This document shows positions 26,601-33,593 of a stretch of 64,000 nucleotides of DNA, in pieces. The translations under genes and the position numbers were made by a program. This DNA comes from CAZEHS01 sp964649745 (lineage in GTDB: Bacteria > Bacillota > Clostridia > Peptostreptococcales > Acidaminobacteraceae): the NCBI GenBank assembly GCA_964649745.1, contig CAZYQI010000003.1, positions 101,463-165,462 on the forward strand, in the 5' to 3' direction. Position 1 is the first letter of the stretch; every line of letters starts with the position of its first letter. The notes under the pieces were generated by a model that worked only from the letters and a program-made list of their open reading frames with translations, made no database searches and was not told the origin of the DNA.

Positions 26601-29567
26601 GCCACCCAGATAAACGCCGCCGCCCGAAACAGAGGTAACCCAGCTGCCCTTGCTGGCTGTCACAGTAAAGTAGTTCAGGGTCCTGTCGTGGGTGGAAGCA
26701 TCCAGAGTGACGCCCGTTTTCCGCACTGTCTCATCGTCCCATATCTCATAGATTTTGCTTGAATCCAGGCCCGTGAAGGTGTATACCCCATTTGAAGCCA
26801 CGCCGGTGATGGGGGCGTCACTCCCCTGCTGGGTCAGGTGAATACTTCTGGGGCTGGAGGTCCACCGCGCACCATCCTTATTCAGGGTAACCGTGGCGGC
26901 AAACGCGCCAACACGGCCTTCGGCAGTCAGATCATAGCTGCGGTTGATGGCTGGGATGGCATAGGGATTCGTGGTGGAAAGCAGGGAGTTTCCCTCACTC
27001 CAGCGGCTGAATATATAATTCAATCCGCCGCTTTCAGGGCTAACCTCGGCAGAAATTGACACAGGACTGCCTTTAAGATAAGTCCCTGCACCGGTGACCT
27101 GGTTGATATGGCTTCCTTTGTTTAGGATAACCGTATAGTAATCCACTGCGGCGGCGGTTGCTCCAAAGGTAACCTTTTGTCCGGTGTAAACCAACTGCCC
27201 GCCGGAGAGCTTTGCCCAGACATAATAGGTCTGACTCAGGCCGGGAAAGGTATACACGCCGTTGAGGGCAGTGCCGGAAAGGATGGTGTTGGCATTGTCC
27301 GCCGAGGGTGACAGCACCACCTCCCCATCGAAGGCTGACCATGCTGTTCCATCTTTCCGCACCGTAACGCCGGCGTCAAAGGGTGCCACTTTAGCTTTTG
27401 CCGTGTACGTGCGGGGGCCATCCAACTTTCCGATAGAAAACTCCGACACCGTGCTGACCGTATTGCCCTCCCCATCGGTCCACTTTTCAAAGGTCAGCCC
27501 GCTCTGCGTAAAGGCGCCCAGCACCACATTGGTCCCCTTAAGGATGTTGGTGCCGCTTCTGGGATAAATAAACGAGATGCCACCGGCGTTATTAACCGTC
27601 AGCGTATAATAGTGCACTTCCACGGAGGGGCTGGTCTTGCTCACCTTAACCCCGGAAAAGCCAAAGCCGTTATGGGTTCTGCCCCAAACCTCGTAAAGGG
27701 TGTCCTTATCCAACCCCGAGTAGGTGAAAACACCGCCGCTTTTGCTTTTAGGCATAACGCTTCTCCCTATGGTGGAACCCTCAGGCACCAGCATAGGCTC
27801 GTGTTCCAGGGGACAATCCGGCCATATCCGATCATTCAGATACACCGTCACAGAAACGTTGAAATTGGGAAGCAAACTCTCGGTTCCGCTGGAGACGGCG
27901 CCCGTAATATCTACGGTCTGACTTTTATAGAGTCCACTTTTAATTCCCTCCGGAAGCCACAGGTACAACCGTCCGTCGCCGTCCGTTCGGACACCGGTAA
28001 ACCCGTAGCCTGCAGCCTTGTCGGCGGGGGTAAAGGTCAGCTCACTTCCTGAAACAGGAGTGTTAGCTATGGGAGCACCGTTATTGGTCAGCTTGATGAT
28101 ATAGGGCTGCAGCGCTACGCCCGAGCTGTTTTTCGCCGTAGTGCCCTGAATAAGCTTTAAAGAGCCGCCGTCGATCTTCACCAAGCCGGTTGCACTGGCG
28201 TTGTAAACCCCTGAGTGGGTACCGCCCTTAATAGCAATCGTCCCGGAAGATACATTATAAAATGTGGGATTGCTCCCTGCGGCCGTAATGGTTCCGTCGG
28301 TTACCGAAACAGCGCCTGTGGAGTTGTTGACCACCGCCGGATAGGATTGCGCAGTGGTGCTCACGGTGCTGCCCAACAGCTGAATTTCTCCACTGCCGTT
28401 GTTATAGACGGAAGCTGCCCCCTTAGCTGTTATGGTTCCCCCCGAAAGACGGATATCCATCCCGCCTTTTGCAAAGCTGGTAAGGGCAACACTGGATTCT
28501 GAGGAGACAATACCGCCATCTATCAGCAGATTGCCATAATTTAACACACCGTAACCGGAGACAGCTCTAACCGTACCGCTGTGAATGGCGGCGACAGAGT
28601 CTCCGTGGTTAAAGAGAGCCAGGCCGTTGTCGGCGGATACATCCCCGCCGTTGATAACGATGGTGCCCCCGTTGAAATTTCCAACAGCGCTGCCCCTGCC
28701 AGCACTGATGGTGCCGCCGTTAACGTTAATCGAAGCGCCGGCGATGTTGTTGCAAGCGGCATACGCCTGTTCCGCCGTTAGGGAAGTGGTTTTCACCACA
28801 CCGCCGGACACCGTCAAAGTAGAACCGGCAGCATAGTTAAGCACACCATTGCCGGTGTCCGTTACAATCTGTCCACCCGTAACAACAACAGCTCCATAGT
28901 TTAAAACCCCATAGCCGGAAACTGAATTCAACACGCCTCCGGTAACGCGCAGCGTACCGTCATTATGGACGACCCTGCTTTGTTGGTTGCCGTCGACCGT
29001 CAGCGTGCCACCGGCTATCTCCAACGTTCCGCCGGCATTGTGGATCAGCGCAATGCCGGCACCGCTACCCGTAATGGTACCGCCGCCAACACTGTCTGCA
29101 ATCGCCCCGCCAGCAGTAAATTGAAGGCATAATGTACCTTGTCCCCCTGTGTACGTCAGTATATGCCCCGCCAGATCCAGGGTCACATTTTTACTGATAA
29201 GAATGGTGGAGGCGACGGAAAAGTCACCGCCTATGGTGATGGTGCCACCGGGAACCCCGTTGGCGATGGCGCTTTTCAGCCCGGCTTCATTGTTGACGGT
29301 CTGAGTTTGAGCAGCCACGTTCGGGATATCGGTCTGCAGCCCTGCATCATCGCTGGGGGCTTGGGTCTGCACTGCTGCCGGTACGGCAAGGGATGTGGGG
29401 ATTTCCATATCCACCGCCCTGTCTCCGGATGCCCTATTCAAGACGTCGGTCTGCAGCTCTGATCCATCGCCGGCTGTCAGGGTTGTTGATGATTCCTGTG
29501 CCGAGACAGGCTGCGCCGTCAGCATCATACATAGCGTCAGAATAATGCTTACTATCCGTTTTTTCAT
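20700..29567 (-). CDS. giant modular SLH surface protein (2955 aa)
   Basis: Signal peptide about 1-24 (cleavage after VSA). Order of parts: a right-handed beta-helix of short GGT/GGV-rich repeats (about 95-490); about six composite modules of roughly 150 residues (KDGxxW, NGVYTF, then YYTV and Y.KGxxV strands; about 570-1290); a second beta-helix-like region (about 1310-1560) resembling Cthe_2159-type carbohydrate-binding proteins; about seven Listeria/Bacteroides (InlB B) repeats with GYTFAGW and LYAQW motifs (about 1800-2370); a carboxypeptidase-regulatory-like beta sandwich; a Gly/Ser linker; a GxVT repeat; and three C-terminal SLH modules (TTRGMIA, ITREQMA, ATRAEVA). The product is exported and anchored to the wall, probably as an adhesin or glycan binder. 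AGGAGGG precedes the ATG. Long plus-strand frames opposite are shadows. Confidence 0.93.
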   Translation of the reverse strand: MKKRIVSIILTLCMMLTAQPVSAQESSTTLTAGDGSELQTDVLNRASGDRAVDMEIPTSLAVPAAVQTQAPSDDAGLQTDIPNVAAQTQTVNNEAGLKSAIANGVPGGTITIGGDFSVASTILISKNVTLDLAGHILTYTGGQGTLCLQFTAGGAIADSVGGGTITGSGAGIALIHNAGGTLEIAGGTLTVDGNQQSRVVHNDGTLRVTGGVLNSVSGYGVLNYGAVVVTGGQIVTDTGNGVLNYAAGSTLTVSGGVVKTTSLTAEQAYAACNNIAGASINVNGGTISAGRGSAVGNFNGGTIVINGGDVSADNGLALFNHGDSVAAIHSGTVRAVSGYGVLNYGNLLIDGGIVSSESSVALTSFAKGGMDIRLSGGTITAKGAASVYNNGSGEIQLLGSTVSTTAQSYPAVVNNSTGAVSVTDGTITAAGSNPTFYNVSSGTIAIKGGTHSGVYNASATGLVKIDGGSLKLIQGTTAKNSSGVALQPYIIKLTNNGAPIANTPVSGSELTFTPADKAAGYGFTGVRTDGDGRLYLWLPEGIKSGLYKSQTVDITGAVSSGTESLLPNFNVSVTVYLNDRIWPDCPLEHEPMLVPEGSTIGRSVMPKSKSGGVFTYSGLDKDTLYEVWGRTHNGFGFSGVKVSKTSPSVEVHYYTLTVNNAGGISFIYPRSGTNILKGTNVVLGAFTQSGLTFEKWTDGEGNTVSTVSEFSIGKLDGPRTYTAKAKVAPFDAGVTVRKDGTAWSAFDGEVVLSPSADNANTILSGTALNGVYTFPGLSQTYYVWAKLSGGQLVYTGQKVTFGATAAAVDYYTVILNKGSHINQVTGAGTYLKGSPVSISAEVSPESGGLNYIFSRWSEGNSLLSTTNPYAIPAINRSYDLTAEGRVGAFAATVTLNKDGARWTSSPRSIHLTQQGSDAPITGVASNGVYTFTGLDSSKIYEIWDDETVRKTGVTLDASTHDRTLNYFTVTASKGSWVTSVSGGGVYLGGSTVTVTAKPEAYYTVTWQAMGTVGTADGVAYTVSNLSAATTLNATGDLVNFTGTVTLKKDDALWSGQTVSLSTAPAIPGNIAPTQSLNGSYTFNPLDPHNTYSIFVNGKATGKTLSHTAINATLDYYTVEVDLENVTSEAKVGTVGDSGPYPKGTAVDLTAALTNPNHDFVGWFSGSTLLTTEKELAVFGIVAKQTLSAKANSTFAVTVTVSGKADISTIKFSDSSAALTNALSGTAVGSTLTFENLNRGTTYYIFDGSAYTGKSVSKTVTAAALQFYTITVAPGPGISTATANTAATATVLEGTTVTLNAVEANGYGFSRWVDAGGNTVAQTNPATVIAGKNMILTAVSTAIYTGGDIDINTGSVVISDSATAGKLKIVQGATTWESIDPSQNITVKGGGTQTSNNITISAKLAGAAPGSAVRLTLKDVNIKWGGPGLEIKSDAGDIELTISGNNSLETSKGDSGAILKTGSQKLTIRSIDGTTAHTLKAFGYAALSSGIGVSNTNVKNIIIDSGILYVSGWGSGIGSWGSVAPLTEGIIINGGTIRGSGDNDSACIGSTQTQKGDLANVTINGGTARLWLNGKAPSGMKFNGGNLLLGIAQSVTPQNAAGDNVYLTTLTIPGDTAGGLDVSKTLVIKDKNNILYGMNDVVTFPGGKVYAYLPVGSATIVYNGKTYQISVESTSSVNLLPLNKFNVLPSKTVNGVTATATPPVFTGTGYSVTVTLSGTATKPGVINLGLLGSIGNVASQTHTVDSGVVSGVTKTFVFPVPPNDVTDLALAMTFTETSAYTVSYTASNATAGVVPVDTNSYYAGNTYTVAAAGTLLRTGYTFAGWKLGSVTHGANSTQTMGTSDAVYTATWSPNTYSVVFNGNGSTSGAMANQSFTYDANAAALSSNSFTRTGYTFAGWATSANGLKAYTQGEAVRNLTAAGNGTVSLYALWKANTYTVTFAGNGATAGTTENQTVAHSTPTPLNANGFVRTGYSFAGWKAGDGTPYANGASIAANGNVTLTAQWTGNPYSVSFNGNGSTAGSMHDTDLAYGTAGNLPPNGFSRAGYTFAGWNTAADGTGTPYVDQAQANGLTTVYNGTVQLYAQWTANTYAVQFNRNGGDSGTMAPQSFTYDAADTALSGNQFLRSGYVFAGWNSAVDGSGTAYGEKEPVRNLIADANGVVQLYAQWKAGSFTVNFNSGSGIGDMSPQTFQTGDTTALKTNAFTRSGYTFTGWNTETGGGGKGYTAHSTVNTLDLGGQDNITLYAQWTSNTYTVNFDANGATGPMVQQNFVYDQSTAALTQKAFDRTGYTFIGWAVSPTATYGEYADMQPVRNLTPMPNGVVTLFAIWKANSVPVVFDGNGATGGTMGDQSFAYNTEQPLIPNSYLREGHTFAGWNTQSSGRGVSYSDGQRVTDPTPDVTGKMTLYAQWQQQSRYGLSGLVTNDIAAPIPDAAVTLRQGSTVLGITKTDANGRYSFINLLPGIYNVVCADDGKTVTKAMTVVDSPVTVSFILSGTAKNSVLELAKEGSLSIPALVVDGLHAVADAQAQPGQITTVKLTVTAKAPNDQNTEQVAIRALTNGHTVGMYLDAQLTSNGASIGSNNNKVLEIMIPYDVSSKTDIKVLRYHDGTADILTKLNSRPASDFTDGTWFGDASAGRIFVYASKFSTYAVSYSVPTSGGGTSGGSGSGSGGGGGGSSGYPVTIDGNGMKHGTVTADRTSAPMGAEITITVQPDKGYQLQRLTITDAEGKAIRYTDKGNGTYAFAMPAGKVTVSAVFLSEPSPEVPKADFPFVDVPGSHWAYGDIAWAYQNGIITGTGDGTTFSPGLSTTRGMIATLLWRMERKPAAAGSCPFEDVSPASYYEQAIAWAAEKKIVEGYGNRRFGPEDTITREQMAAILYRYAGYKGYDVSKNESLHGFSDSSQTSSYAVKAMGWAVVNRFIGGKGSGILDPKAGATRAEVATILKRFNGGFQENRN

Positions 29568-29642
29568 AGATTCTTTCCCTCCTGGTTGTCATCTCGCCTT
29601 TAAAGCTTGGGGGTCCTTCTGGGCCACAGATAACGCAGATTT

Positions 29643-29870
29643 TCACAGGCGACGGATTCCGTCCTGTTGTTTCCTGTATCGGCAGAGGCCGTATTGCGTG
29701 GGATGCTCGGTTAGGATGCCAAAATCTCCATACTCGCAGTACCAGCACTCACGGCCAGTGAACAGCCGCTCGACATCCTGCATGTACGCGCTGCAACAGT
29801 CGTTGCGGGCAATTTTAAGGGATTTAGCCGCCCTCCCGATTTCCGCCGTTCTATCGCGGGATTCTCTCAT
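29643..29870 (-). CDS. small Cys-rich protein of unknown function
   Basis: 75 aa starting at the ATG at 29870, chosen because GGAGGTGA stands five bases before it; an upstream TTG frame extension lacks such a site. Cysteines occur as CC (about 24-25), CWYC (about 41-44) and LC (about 61), with a basic C-terminus: a possible zinc-binding protein. No signal peptide. It ends 75 bp before the giant SLH gene on the same strand with no terminator between, so it may be co-transcribed. No family recognised. Confidence 0.6.
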   Translation of the reverse strand: MRESRDRTAEIGRAAKSLKIARNDCCSAYMQDVERLFTGRECWYCEYGDFGILTEHPTQYGLCRYRKQQDGIRRL

Positions 29871-29911
29871 TAAAGTCACCTCCAAAGCGCTGATCTCTGC
29901 TGAATTATATA

Positions 29912-29940
29912 AGAAAACCACGTCCGAAAACCGGACGTGG
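29912..29940 (-). terminator. terminator of the 30049-32292 operon
   Basis: On the minus strand CCACGTCCG (29940-29932), a 5-base loop and CGGACGTGG (29926-29918) are followed by TTTTCTT. Confidence 0.85.
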
Positions 29941-30048
29941 CGAAATTTACGACTTTTTGGCGTAGATGTCGGATTAGATCATCCCTGAGGTGTGTTTCTA
30001 TAAGCGAAGCAGTGCTCAGGTTCTAAAAACAGAGCCTGTGCCTTTCAC

Positions 30049-31296
30049 TCACTTCACAATAACCGCCGGATTCAAGCCATGATCCAAGGGAGCCTCCGGC
30101 AGTGGCACTGCTGTTCGGGGGCATTTGTTGGAAACGCCGGTTTTCCATTGGCCGTTTTGTAAATGCCACCCCTGGGTTTTGTTATCCTGAACATGGATGC
30201 TCATGTAGCTGTTCCACGCCTCGGTTACCTGCTTTGTTACCTGGGCCTCCATTTCTCTGCGTACCTGGCTGCTCTGCTGGCTAAGCAGCTTGTCCCATTC
30301 CTCCTGAGAATAGGTGCCTTCGTGGTCGATTCCCTTATAGTTGTAGGTGAACCGATCCGGTGGATTTTCTGCCTTTAGGATGTTCCTGGCTGTGATTTGA
30401 AAGGTATAGATTGTGCCGGGCTTTGCCGTTGAGGGAATGGGGTAATCATAGCTGATAGGAACGCTGCCCCTGGCAGGCACCACCTTATGCCCGGGCGACA
30501 GGGAGGCGCCGTTCACGGTAAGGTCGTAGTGCATGATCACAGGAAAGGGGTTTTGATTAGCGACGCTTCCCTTTACACGGGTATCCCGGCCAATAAAAGC
30601 CGAGGAGCCGGCACAGTCGATGCGGGCTTTTGGGGGAAGGAGTGCCACCACCGGCTCAGGAACAACATCGTATTGGATGACAATGGGGACAAAGTAAAGA
30701 TAGCCCTGGACCTTTTCTGATTGGCCTGTTTTGGGGTACAGTTCCTCCATGGCTTCTTTGATGTCTGCTGGGGCAGTGGCCACCGTGTAGCCCATCATGG
30801 CGTAGATGTCGTTGATCAACCCGTTCTTCAGACTGTACTTTACATCAATGGGATCTCCGCTAATTGCCGTCAGGGTTCCGGAGTATGTGTACTCCAGCTT
30901 GCTGGTCTTTGCGTTCCAACTGTCACTCATCTTGATCCCTGAAGCCGCCTGAAAGTAATAGTTTGCGTCATAGCTAGCCTTGTCGCTTGCAAGCTGGGTC
31001 TTATTCCAGTTGTCGCCCAACTTGGCAAAGTCGAAGTCCAAGGTGTAGGGGTATACCTTCACGTTCTCAATGGTATTTTGGGGATATAGGGCACCAATGT
31101 CATAGATTGTGGCGGTTGACTTGTTGTATTTTCGGTCCTTCTCAATCCCCTTCTGCCAAACACCCGAAGAATTGCACCAAGCGAACACTACACCGGTCCG
31201 GAGCTCATAGTGGGTTACGTACCCATCATCTGCAAAGCTCGGCATGGCAGAAAACAATAGAATGAGTAGAAGGAACCATGACAGTTTTTTCTTCAT
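30049..31296 (-). CDS. secreted protein of unknown function, SLH operon partner
   Basis: 415 aa with a clear signal peptide (about 1-22, cleavage after SFA). The mature protein is beta-rich with many aromatic residues. A central segment (about 225-310) looks like an Ig/CARDB-type sandwich (ARIDCAGSSAFIGRDTRVKG, then NPFPVIMHYDLTVNG), and a helical stretch follows at about 330-370. No catalytic motif or anchor is seen, so it is probably released or held by its neighbour. It starts 3 bp after the SLH gene's stop, and AAGGAG is formed by that gene's last codons, so the two are tightly coupled. I do not recognise the family. Confidence 0.8.
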   Translation of the reverse strand: MKKKLSWFLLLILLFSAMPSFADDGYVTHYELRTGVVFAWCNSSGVWQKGIEKDRKYNKSTATIYDIGALYPQNTIENVKVYPYTLDFDFAKLGDNWNKTQLASDKASYDANYYFQAASGIKMSDSWNAKTSKLEYTYSGTLTAISGDPIDVKYSLKNGLINDIYAMMGYTVATAPADIKEAMEELYPKTGQSEKVQGYLYFVPIVIQYDVVPEPVVALLPPKARIDCAGSSAFIGRDTRVKGSVANQNPFPVIMHYDLTVNGASLSPGHKVVPARGSVPISYDYPIPSTAKPGTIYTFQITARNILKAENPPDRFTYNYKGIDHEGTYSQEEWDKLLSQQSSQVRREMEAQVTKQVTEAWNSYMSIHVQDNKTQGWHLQNGQWKTGVSNKCPRTAVPLPEAPLDHGLNPAVIVK

Positions 31297-31299
31297 GCT

Positions 31300-32292
31300 C
31301 TACTCCTTCCATGGGTTAGCAACAAGATTGACTCCACCGGAGGTTGACTGAAAGAACCCGAAGTAGTCAATAGTCTTATAGTCCACTGGGAACCGGGTGG
31401 TGTCGTATAGGGTTATATTCTTCGACGGAGAGTACAGTCCACTGAAAGTGGATACCGTCTTGCCATCTTTGATCACAGTAATAACACCGGTCCGACCGGG
31501 TGCTTTGAGCTGCATGGTCTCATCGAATGGTGTTTTCTCAATAATTAGCCCCATCGCTTCCGCCGTAACCAACGTCACCGTCTTTAGATTGGGGTTGAAC
31601 TTATTGAGATCCGTCACATTATTGATAAACTCAGTTACCGGCTTGGTTTCTCCCAGCTGGATCTGCCCCTTGGTTGAAGGCTTTAGGAGTGCCTTCCGTG
31701 CGTTCTTATCGATAATTCGCAGCACCACCGCAGAGGCCTCGGCTCGGGTGAGTGTTTTCAAGCCTTGAAAGGTTTTATCCGGGTAGCCTGTGATAATACC
31801 CATAGCTACTACTTTATTGACATCCTCTTTATAGGCTTCCGATTTGCTCAGATCTGTAATCAGAAAGGCGTAGTCCGCATAATCACCTGGTATTGCTTCC
31901 TTCTGATGCTCCAGGGCTCGAACGGCCATCCGTGCCATTTCATATCGGGTGATGGGGATTGTCACATCGGCGAATTCCCCTGCCTTTACCAACCCTGCTT
32001 CCTCTGCGGCGGCCATGATGCCGGCAGACCAGTGATAACCGGAGATATCCTTGGCTTTAATAGAAAGGGAGCGAGCCACTATGGATGTATACTCCGCACG
32101 GGTGATTGTGCCGGCGGGTTTGAAGGTTCCATCCGGGTAGCCCGCGATGCTCCCACTCTCTGAAAGCCTTGATACATCGCCATGGAACCAGTCACCCGCT
32201 CGCACATCTGAAAACTTCCCTGCTGCATGGGTCAAGGCGACGCTGCCCCACAGTGTGATGACACCCAGCACAAGAAACAGCAATCTTTTCAT
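31300..32292 (-). CDS. SLH-domain surface protein
   Basis: 330 aa with a signal peptide (about 1-24). Three SLH modules (about 25-200) carry ITRAEYTSIV, ITRYEMARMA and LTRAEASAVV. A unique C-terminal domain (about 205-330) contains beta-rich segments of unknown role. It is wall-anchored through secondary cell-wall polymer. I prefer the ATG at 32292 (preceded by GGGGG) over the in-frame ATG at 32304. First gene of a two-gene operon with the secreted protein downstream, driven by the promoter at 32334-32362. Confidence 0.9.
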   Translation of the reverse strand: MKRLLFLVLGVITLWGSVALTHAAGKFSDVRAGDWFHGDVSRLSESGSIAGYPDGTFKPAGTITRAEYTSIVARSLSIKAKDISGYHWSAGIMAAAEEAGLVKAGEFADVTIPITRYEMARMAVRALEHQKEAIPGDYADYAFLITDLSKSEAYKEDVNKVVAMGIITGYPDKTFQGLKTLTRAEASAVVLRIIDKNARKALLKPSTKGQIQLGETKPVTEFINNVTDLNKFNPNLKTVTLVTAEAMGLIIEKTPFDETMQLKAPGRTGVITVIKDGKTVSTFSGLYSPSKNITLYDTTRFPVDYKTIDYFGFFQSTSGGVNLVANPWKE

Positions 32293-32333
32293 AACAACCC
32301 CCATATTATATTCATTATTGTAAATTACAACCT

Positions 32334-32362
32334 ATTATATATATTAAAATCCATTTAATCAA
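32334..32362 (-). promoter_or_regulatory. promoter of the SLH/secreted-protein operon
   Basis: Minus-strand -35 TTGATT (32362-32357), 17-bp spacer, -10 TATAAT (32339-32334). Confidence 0.75.
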
Positions 32363-32385
32363 GTGCGCGGCTTTTATGACGCAGT

Positions 32386-32433
32386 AAAGGGCTTTCTCCA
32401 AAGGGCATATTTGCCTTTTGGAGAAAGCCCTTT
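32386..32433 (-). terminator. long hairpin terminator downstream of the B3/B4 gene
   Basis: AAAGGGCTTTCTCCAAAGG (32386-32404) pairs with 32414-32433 with a single bulged base, giving a 19-bp stem. Either strand can use it. It lies about 280 bp beyond the B3/B4 gene and just upstream of the SLH promoter. Confidence 0.7.
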
Positions 32434-32472
32434 GTTAATAAAAATAATGGGGTCACACCACTACCTATCCAC

Positions 32473-32610
32473 TTAATTAGACGTGTTTTTCCTGCAACCT
32501 GGTGCCACGCCACCCGTTGCTGAAGTTGTCTGCTTTGATACTGCCGCCGTACTAAGCTCCAATCGGTCTGCAACCTCGCGCTGAGTTGTTGCCCATATGA
32601 TCTCGTACAA
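32473..32610 (-). pseudogene. possible transposase C-terminal remnant (HTH-like)
   Basis: A 45-codon minus-strand frame contains TTQREVADRLELSTAAVS, which reads as a helix-turn-helix like the C-terminal domain of some REP-associated Y1 transposases. No body of the gene remains, and a REP-type motif lies next to it (32633-32645). The otherwise gene-less interval 32293-32710 also holds the SLH promoter and a long hairpin. Confidence 0.3.
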
Positions 32611-32632
32611 TCAGCATTAAAAACAACCGTTC

Positions 32633-32645
32633 AGAACCGTCCCTG
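32633..32645 (-). repeat. 13-bp motif CAGGGACGGTTCT, right copy (inverted)
   Basis: Exact reverse complement of 16718-16730. Adjacent to the transposase-like remnant at 32473-32610. Confidence 0.5.
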
Positions 32646-32710
32646 CCGGTTTTTCAAATTAAATATTGGATTTCTGCCATAGACTAAAACTCCACTTAGT
32701 TTTGTTTTGA

Positions 32711-33373
32711 TCAATAAACCTGCATGAATTGAGTAACTGCTTTTTCTGAAATCATATGCACGTACGTTTCAATTTCCTTCAAGTGTTCTTTTACCAACTT
32801 CTTTTCGACCCCAACAGGTGCGTATACCGTATAAATTACATTTTTTGTATTCTCCGTTATTGCGGTGCGCTGATCTGGCCCACGAAGGATGCTTGATATT
32901 ATCGTTTCCTGATCAGCAAGCATGAAATCTCCTGATATGGTTCTTGTATCTTTTCCATCAATTGTCTTGAAGATTTCGTCGCCCGCTGAGATTTTTAATT
33001 CTAAAGGGGTCCTAATTTTATCGTAGTCATGACCAGCTGTCAGAATCATATTTTTAACTTCCGCCATGAACATTGCCTCCACTAAGGGTAATCCGCGTGA
33101 TATTGTTTTGCCCTTTATGACCGATTCCAGTTGATGCAAGACATGATAGTTATATCCGTATTGCTTGTAATAAGATGTATAAACGGCCATGGGATGGAGG
33201 GCTTTCAACTCTCCTCGCGTTACGCCTGCATATGATGATCTGATTTTCTCTTCAAGTTCCTGCCTAACAACCATGAGCTTATTATCGGATGCTTCATTTT
33301 GTACATTCTCCATAAGCAGAATTCCAATGGAGCACTTTTCATTCACTTCAGTCGCGTTCATAAGATTATTCAT
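32711..33373 (-). CDS. B3/B4 tRNA-binding domain protein (COG3382-like)
   Basis: 220 aa. The core (HPMAVYTSYYKQYGYNYHVL, SRGLPLVEAMFMAEVKNMIL, TAGHDYDKI) follows stand-alone homologues of the B3/B4 editing domain of phenylalanyl-tRNA synthetase beta. The tail KVVIYT-like ENTKNVIYTVYAPVG segment is also typical. Such proteins may deacylate mischarged tRNA or bind amino acids, but this is not settled. The ribosome site (AAAGGG) is unusually far from the ATG, so the start is uncertain; an in-frame ATG exists at 33361. It is divergent from a MocR-type regulator, which probably controls it. Confidence 0.8.
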   Translation of the reverse strand: MNNLMNATEVNEKCSIGILLMENVQNEASDNKLMVVRQELEEKIRSSYAGVTRGELKALHPMAVYTSYYKQYGYNYHVLHQLESVIKGKTISRGLPLVEAMFMAEVKNMILTAGHDYDKIRTPLELKISAGDEIFKTIDGKDTRTISGDFMLADQETIISSILRGPDQRTAITENTKNVIYTVYAPVGVEKKLVKEHLKEIETYVHMISEKAVTQFMQVY

Positions 33374-33494
33374 TATTGTATACCGGTTCCCTTTCTATCG
33401 TTTTTGTAGCATTTCATTTTGAACAATTGATACTAAACCTTCAAAACCGGTTAAAACATTGCCGGTGATTATAATAGGCCCACCCCTAAAGCCC

Positions 33495-33523
33495 GTGACA
33501 TCCAGAATGTGTAATGGTATAAT
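33495..33523 (+). promoter_or_regulatory. promoter of the MocR-type regulator
   Basis: -35 GTGACA (33495-33500), 17-bp spacer, -10 TATAAT (33518-33523). Downstream, ACTGG (33536-33540) and CCAGT (33554-33558) are inverted half-sites that could be an autoregulatory operator. Confidence 0.65.
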
Positions 33524-33593
33524 TTTACTCAAGCAACTGGTTCTTTACAAGTGCCAGTATAATTCAATTATTAGAGATCCAGTTGGAGATAAT

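Noticed and set aside
20700..29567. CRISPR array suggested by many short repeats
   Set aside because: The repeats are protein-coding tandem modules in one open frame, with no regular spacer structure.
32355..32573. 72-codon minus-strand frame
   Set aside because: It runs through the terminator hairpin and a different-frame transposase-like remnant; no ribosome site.
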